The notes under the pieces: generated by a model | Database searches by the model: none | Seen by the model: only the letters and a program-made list of their open reading frames with translations | What the model was told of the DNA's origin: nothing | Shown: positions 62,469 to 64,000 of the stretch, piece by piece | Layout of the letters: every line of letters starts with the position of its first letter | Position numbering within the stretch: position 1 is the first letter of the stretch | Source of the DNA: Bradyrhizobium zhengyangense | GTDB taxonomy: Bacteria; Pseudomonadota; Alphaproteobacteria; Rhizobiales; Xanthobacteraceae | DNA: 64,000 nucleotides | Direction: 5' to 3' | Assembly: GCF_022012435.1 (NCBI RefSeq) | Contig: NZ_JAKLUA010000009.1 | Span: 124,001 to 188,000, forward strand | Program-made: the position numbers and the translations under genes

Positions 62469-64000
62469 ATGCCAAGCGCAGTGCAAACTCTGGACATTTC
62501 GCCGGTCGGCCGGGTCGAAGGCGATCTCGACGTGCGTGTCAACATCCAGGATGGGGTCGTGGTCGACGCCTGGACCCAAGCGGAGCTGTTTCGCGGTTTC
62601 GAAATCATTCTGCGTGACAAGGATCCCCAAGCCGGCCTCGTTGTCACACCGCGCGCCTGCGGCATTTGCGGCGCCTCGCATCTGACCTGCGCCGCATGGG
62701 CGCTCGATACGGCCTGGCAGACCGAGGTGCCACGCAACGCCATCCTGGCCCGAAATCTCGGCCAGCTCGTCGAGAGTCTGCAGAGCCTTCCGCGCCATCA
62801 CTACGGGCTCTTCATGATCGACTACACTCACAAGAATTATTCGAGCTCGAAATATTATAAAGAGGCGGTGAGGCGCTACGCTCCCTTCACCGGCGCAAAT
62901 TACGAAATCGGCGTGACGATTTCTGGCAAGCCCGTCGAAATCTATGCTCTGCTGGGCGGGCAATGGCCCCACTCGAGCTACATGGTACCGGGCGGGGTGA
63001 TGTGTGCCCCGACGCTCACCGACGTGACGCGCGCCTGGTCGATCCTCGAGTATTTCCGCCGCGAATGGATGGAAAAGATATGGCTAGGCTGCTCGCTCGA
63101 GCGGTACGAACAAATCAAAAGCTATGACGATTTCATGGCCTGGCTTGATGAAACGCCGCACCACGCCAATTCTGATCTGGGCATGTTCTGGCGGATGAGC
63201 ATCGATTGCGGCATGGACAAGTATGGTCAAGGTCACGGCCGCTTCGTGTCCTGGGGATACCTTCCCCACGAGGACAAGTATCAGAAACCGACGATCGAAG
63301 GCCGCAACGCCGCGGTCATCATGAAGAGCGGCGTCTACGATGGCCGTAGCGATACGTTCAAGCTCATGGACCAGAACTTTACGCGCGAAGACACAGCCCA
63401 TGCTTGGTACGATGAGCCGGGTGGGCTGCATCCGTTTGACCGCAAGACTGTACCGACCCAGAAGAACGCCGTCGACATGGGTGGAAAGTATTCCTGGGCC
63501 ACCGCCGTGTGTCACGATGAAAGCGGCCGGCTCGAAGCTGGGCCGCTATCGCGGCAGCTGATCGCAGGCGGCAAGCACGGCGAGAGCTGGCAACATTACG
63601 ATCCGCTGGTCCTTGATATGTACAAGAAGCTGGGGGGCGCCAGCGTCATGCTCAGGCACTTCGCCCGCATGCACGAAGGTGTCAAGTTATACCGGCAAGC
63701 TGAACACGCGCTTCGTGAGTTTCGGCTGAACGACCCGTGGTATATCAAGCCCAACGAGCGCGACGGGCGCGGCTGGGGCGCCACAGAGGCAATCCGAGGA
63801 GCGCTGTGCCATTGGATCGACGTCAAGGACGGCAAGATCAAGAACTACCAGATCATTGCGCCGACTACCTGGAATGTTGGACCGCGGGCGGCGGACGGCA
63901 CCCGAGGACCGATGGAGCAGGCCTTGATCGGCTCGCCTATCAAGGATCCGAGCGATCCCGTTGAAGTCGGCCATGTCTGCCGCTCCTATGATTCGTGCTT
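62469..64000 (+). CDS. hucL: [NiFe]-hydrogenase large subunit, group 2a (cut at window end)
   Basis: 510 complete codons are visible from the ATG at 62469; the frame is open to the window edge. The N-terminal nickel motif is intact: TPRACGICGASHLTC (RxCGxCxxxH). The body reads GRVEGDLDVRVNIQDGVVVD, HYGLFMIDYTHKNYSSSKYY and IAPTTWNVGPRAADGTRGPM. The visible end RSYDSC begins the second nickel motif, so only the last few residues and the cleaved C-terminal peptide lie outside. It carries the Ni-Fe site and pairs with the subunit encoded 57 bp upstream. Confidence 0.93.
   Translation, partial: MPSAVQTLDISPVGRVEGDLDVRVNIQDGVVVDAWTQAELFRGFEIILRDKDPQAGLVVTPRACGICGASHLTCAAWALDTAWQTEVPRNAILARNLGQLVESLQSLPRHHYGLFMIDYTHKNYSSSKYYKEAVRRYAPFTGANYEIGVTISGKPVEIYALLGGQWPHSSYMVPGGVMCAPTLTDVTRAWSILEYFRREWMEKIWLGCSLERYEQIKSYDDFMAWLDETPHHANSDLGMFWRMSIDCGMDKYGQGHGRFVSWGYLPHEDKYQKPTIEGRNAAVIMKSGVYDGRSDTFKLMDQNFTREDTAHAWYDEPGGLHPFDRKTVPTQKNAVDMGGKYSWATAVCHDESGRLEAGPLSRQLIAGGKHGESWQHYDPLVLDMYKKLGGASVMLRHFARMHEGVKLYRQAEHALREFRLNDPWYIKPNERDGRGWGATEAIRGALCHWIDVKDGKIKNYQIIAPTTWNVGPRAADGTRGPMEQALIGSPIKDPSDPVEVGHVCRSYDSC

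Noticed and set aside
61449..64000. Regulatory (H2-sensing) hydrogenase HupUV/HoxBC
   Set aside because: The small-subunit N-terminus (GGACSGNTMSFL) and THSPCNRILWNRQ segment match group 2a uptake enzymes, not HupU.
1..64000. CRISPR arrays, tRNA or rRNA genes, intact insertion sequences
   Set aside because: I saw no spaced repeat array, no RNA gene signature and no intact transposase with terminal repeats; only a decayed tyrosine integrase.

Overview
The window is GC-rich DNA, densely packed with genes, from an alphaproteobacterium. It is most likely Bradyrhizobium or a close relative (Nitrobacteraceae). This is inferred from the mix of gene families: CYP199A-like P450, ttu-type tartrate genes, Bug/TctC and TRAP receptors, many LysR regulators and a group 2a uptake hydrogenase. 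I see no rRNA, tRNA or CRISPR array.

Layout. (1) 1-900: a mobile-mystery A/B pair (XRE regulator plus Fic protein cut by the window edge) with operator-like repeats. (2) 1.1-15.8 kb: a sugar-acid and tartrate catabolic region. LysR, MFS transporter, talarate/galactarate dehydratase and a secreted lactonase face a ttuB-ttuC-ttuD operon and its regulators. The region also holds a decayed pyruvate kinase (ttuE relic) and a decayed LysR gene. (3) 15.75-30.0 kb: a complete type II secretion system (gspE-F-G-H-I-J-K-L-M-C/N, then gspD and a prepilin peptidase). A secreted metallo-beta-lactamase-fold protein and a DUF1007 protein lie inside it, and a Sel1-repeat protein ends it. (4) 30.8-38.7 kb: a TakP-like receptor, a ThDP enzyme, an aldehyde dehydrogenase, a secreted amidohydrolase, a TctC receptor and a FadR-type GntR regulator, with palindromes in the control regions. 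(5) 39.2-44.7 kb: a worn genomic island with a LysR gene, a dead tyrosine integrase, an intact DUF1778/GNAT toxin-antitoxin pair, two convergent hipBA modules whose hipA halves are broken and joined tail to tail, and a nuclease-like relic. (6) 44.9-53.4 kb: a hydantoinase/oxoprolinase-type operon (hyuA, hyuB, EthD-like, MHS transporter, RraA-type aldolase, cupin, alpha/beta hydrolase) and a convergent AEC transporter. (7) 53.7-56.7 kb: a MarR regulator divergent from a branched-chain-type binding protein and a P450, with a 21-bp palindrome between them. (8) 57.4-64.0 kb: a PAS-GGDEF-EAL protein divergent from a sigma-54 activator with a degenerate receiver, then a small zinc-ribbon protein, a good sigma-54 promoter, and the small and large (cut by the window edge) subunits of a group 2a [NiFe]-hydrogenase.

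Working together: regions 2, 4, 6 and 7 look like separate catabolic units, each with its own uptake protein and regulator. Region 3 is a dedicated export machine with candidate cargo inside its own gene cluster. Region 8 suggests H2 oxidation under sigma-54 control by an activator that may not need phosphorylation.
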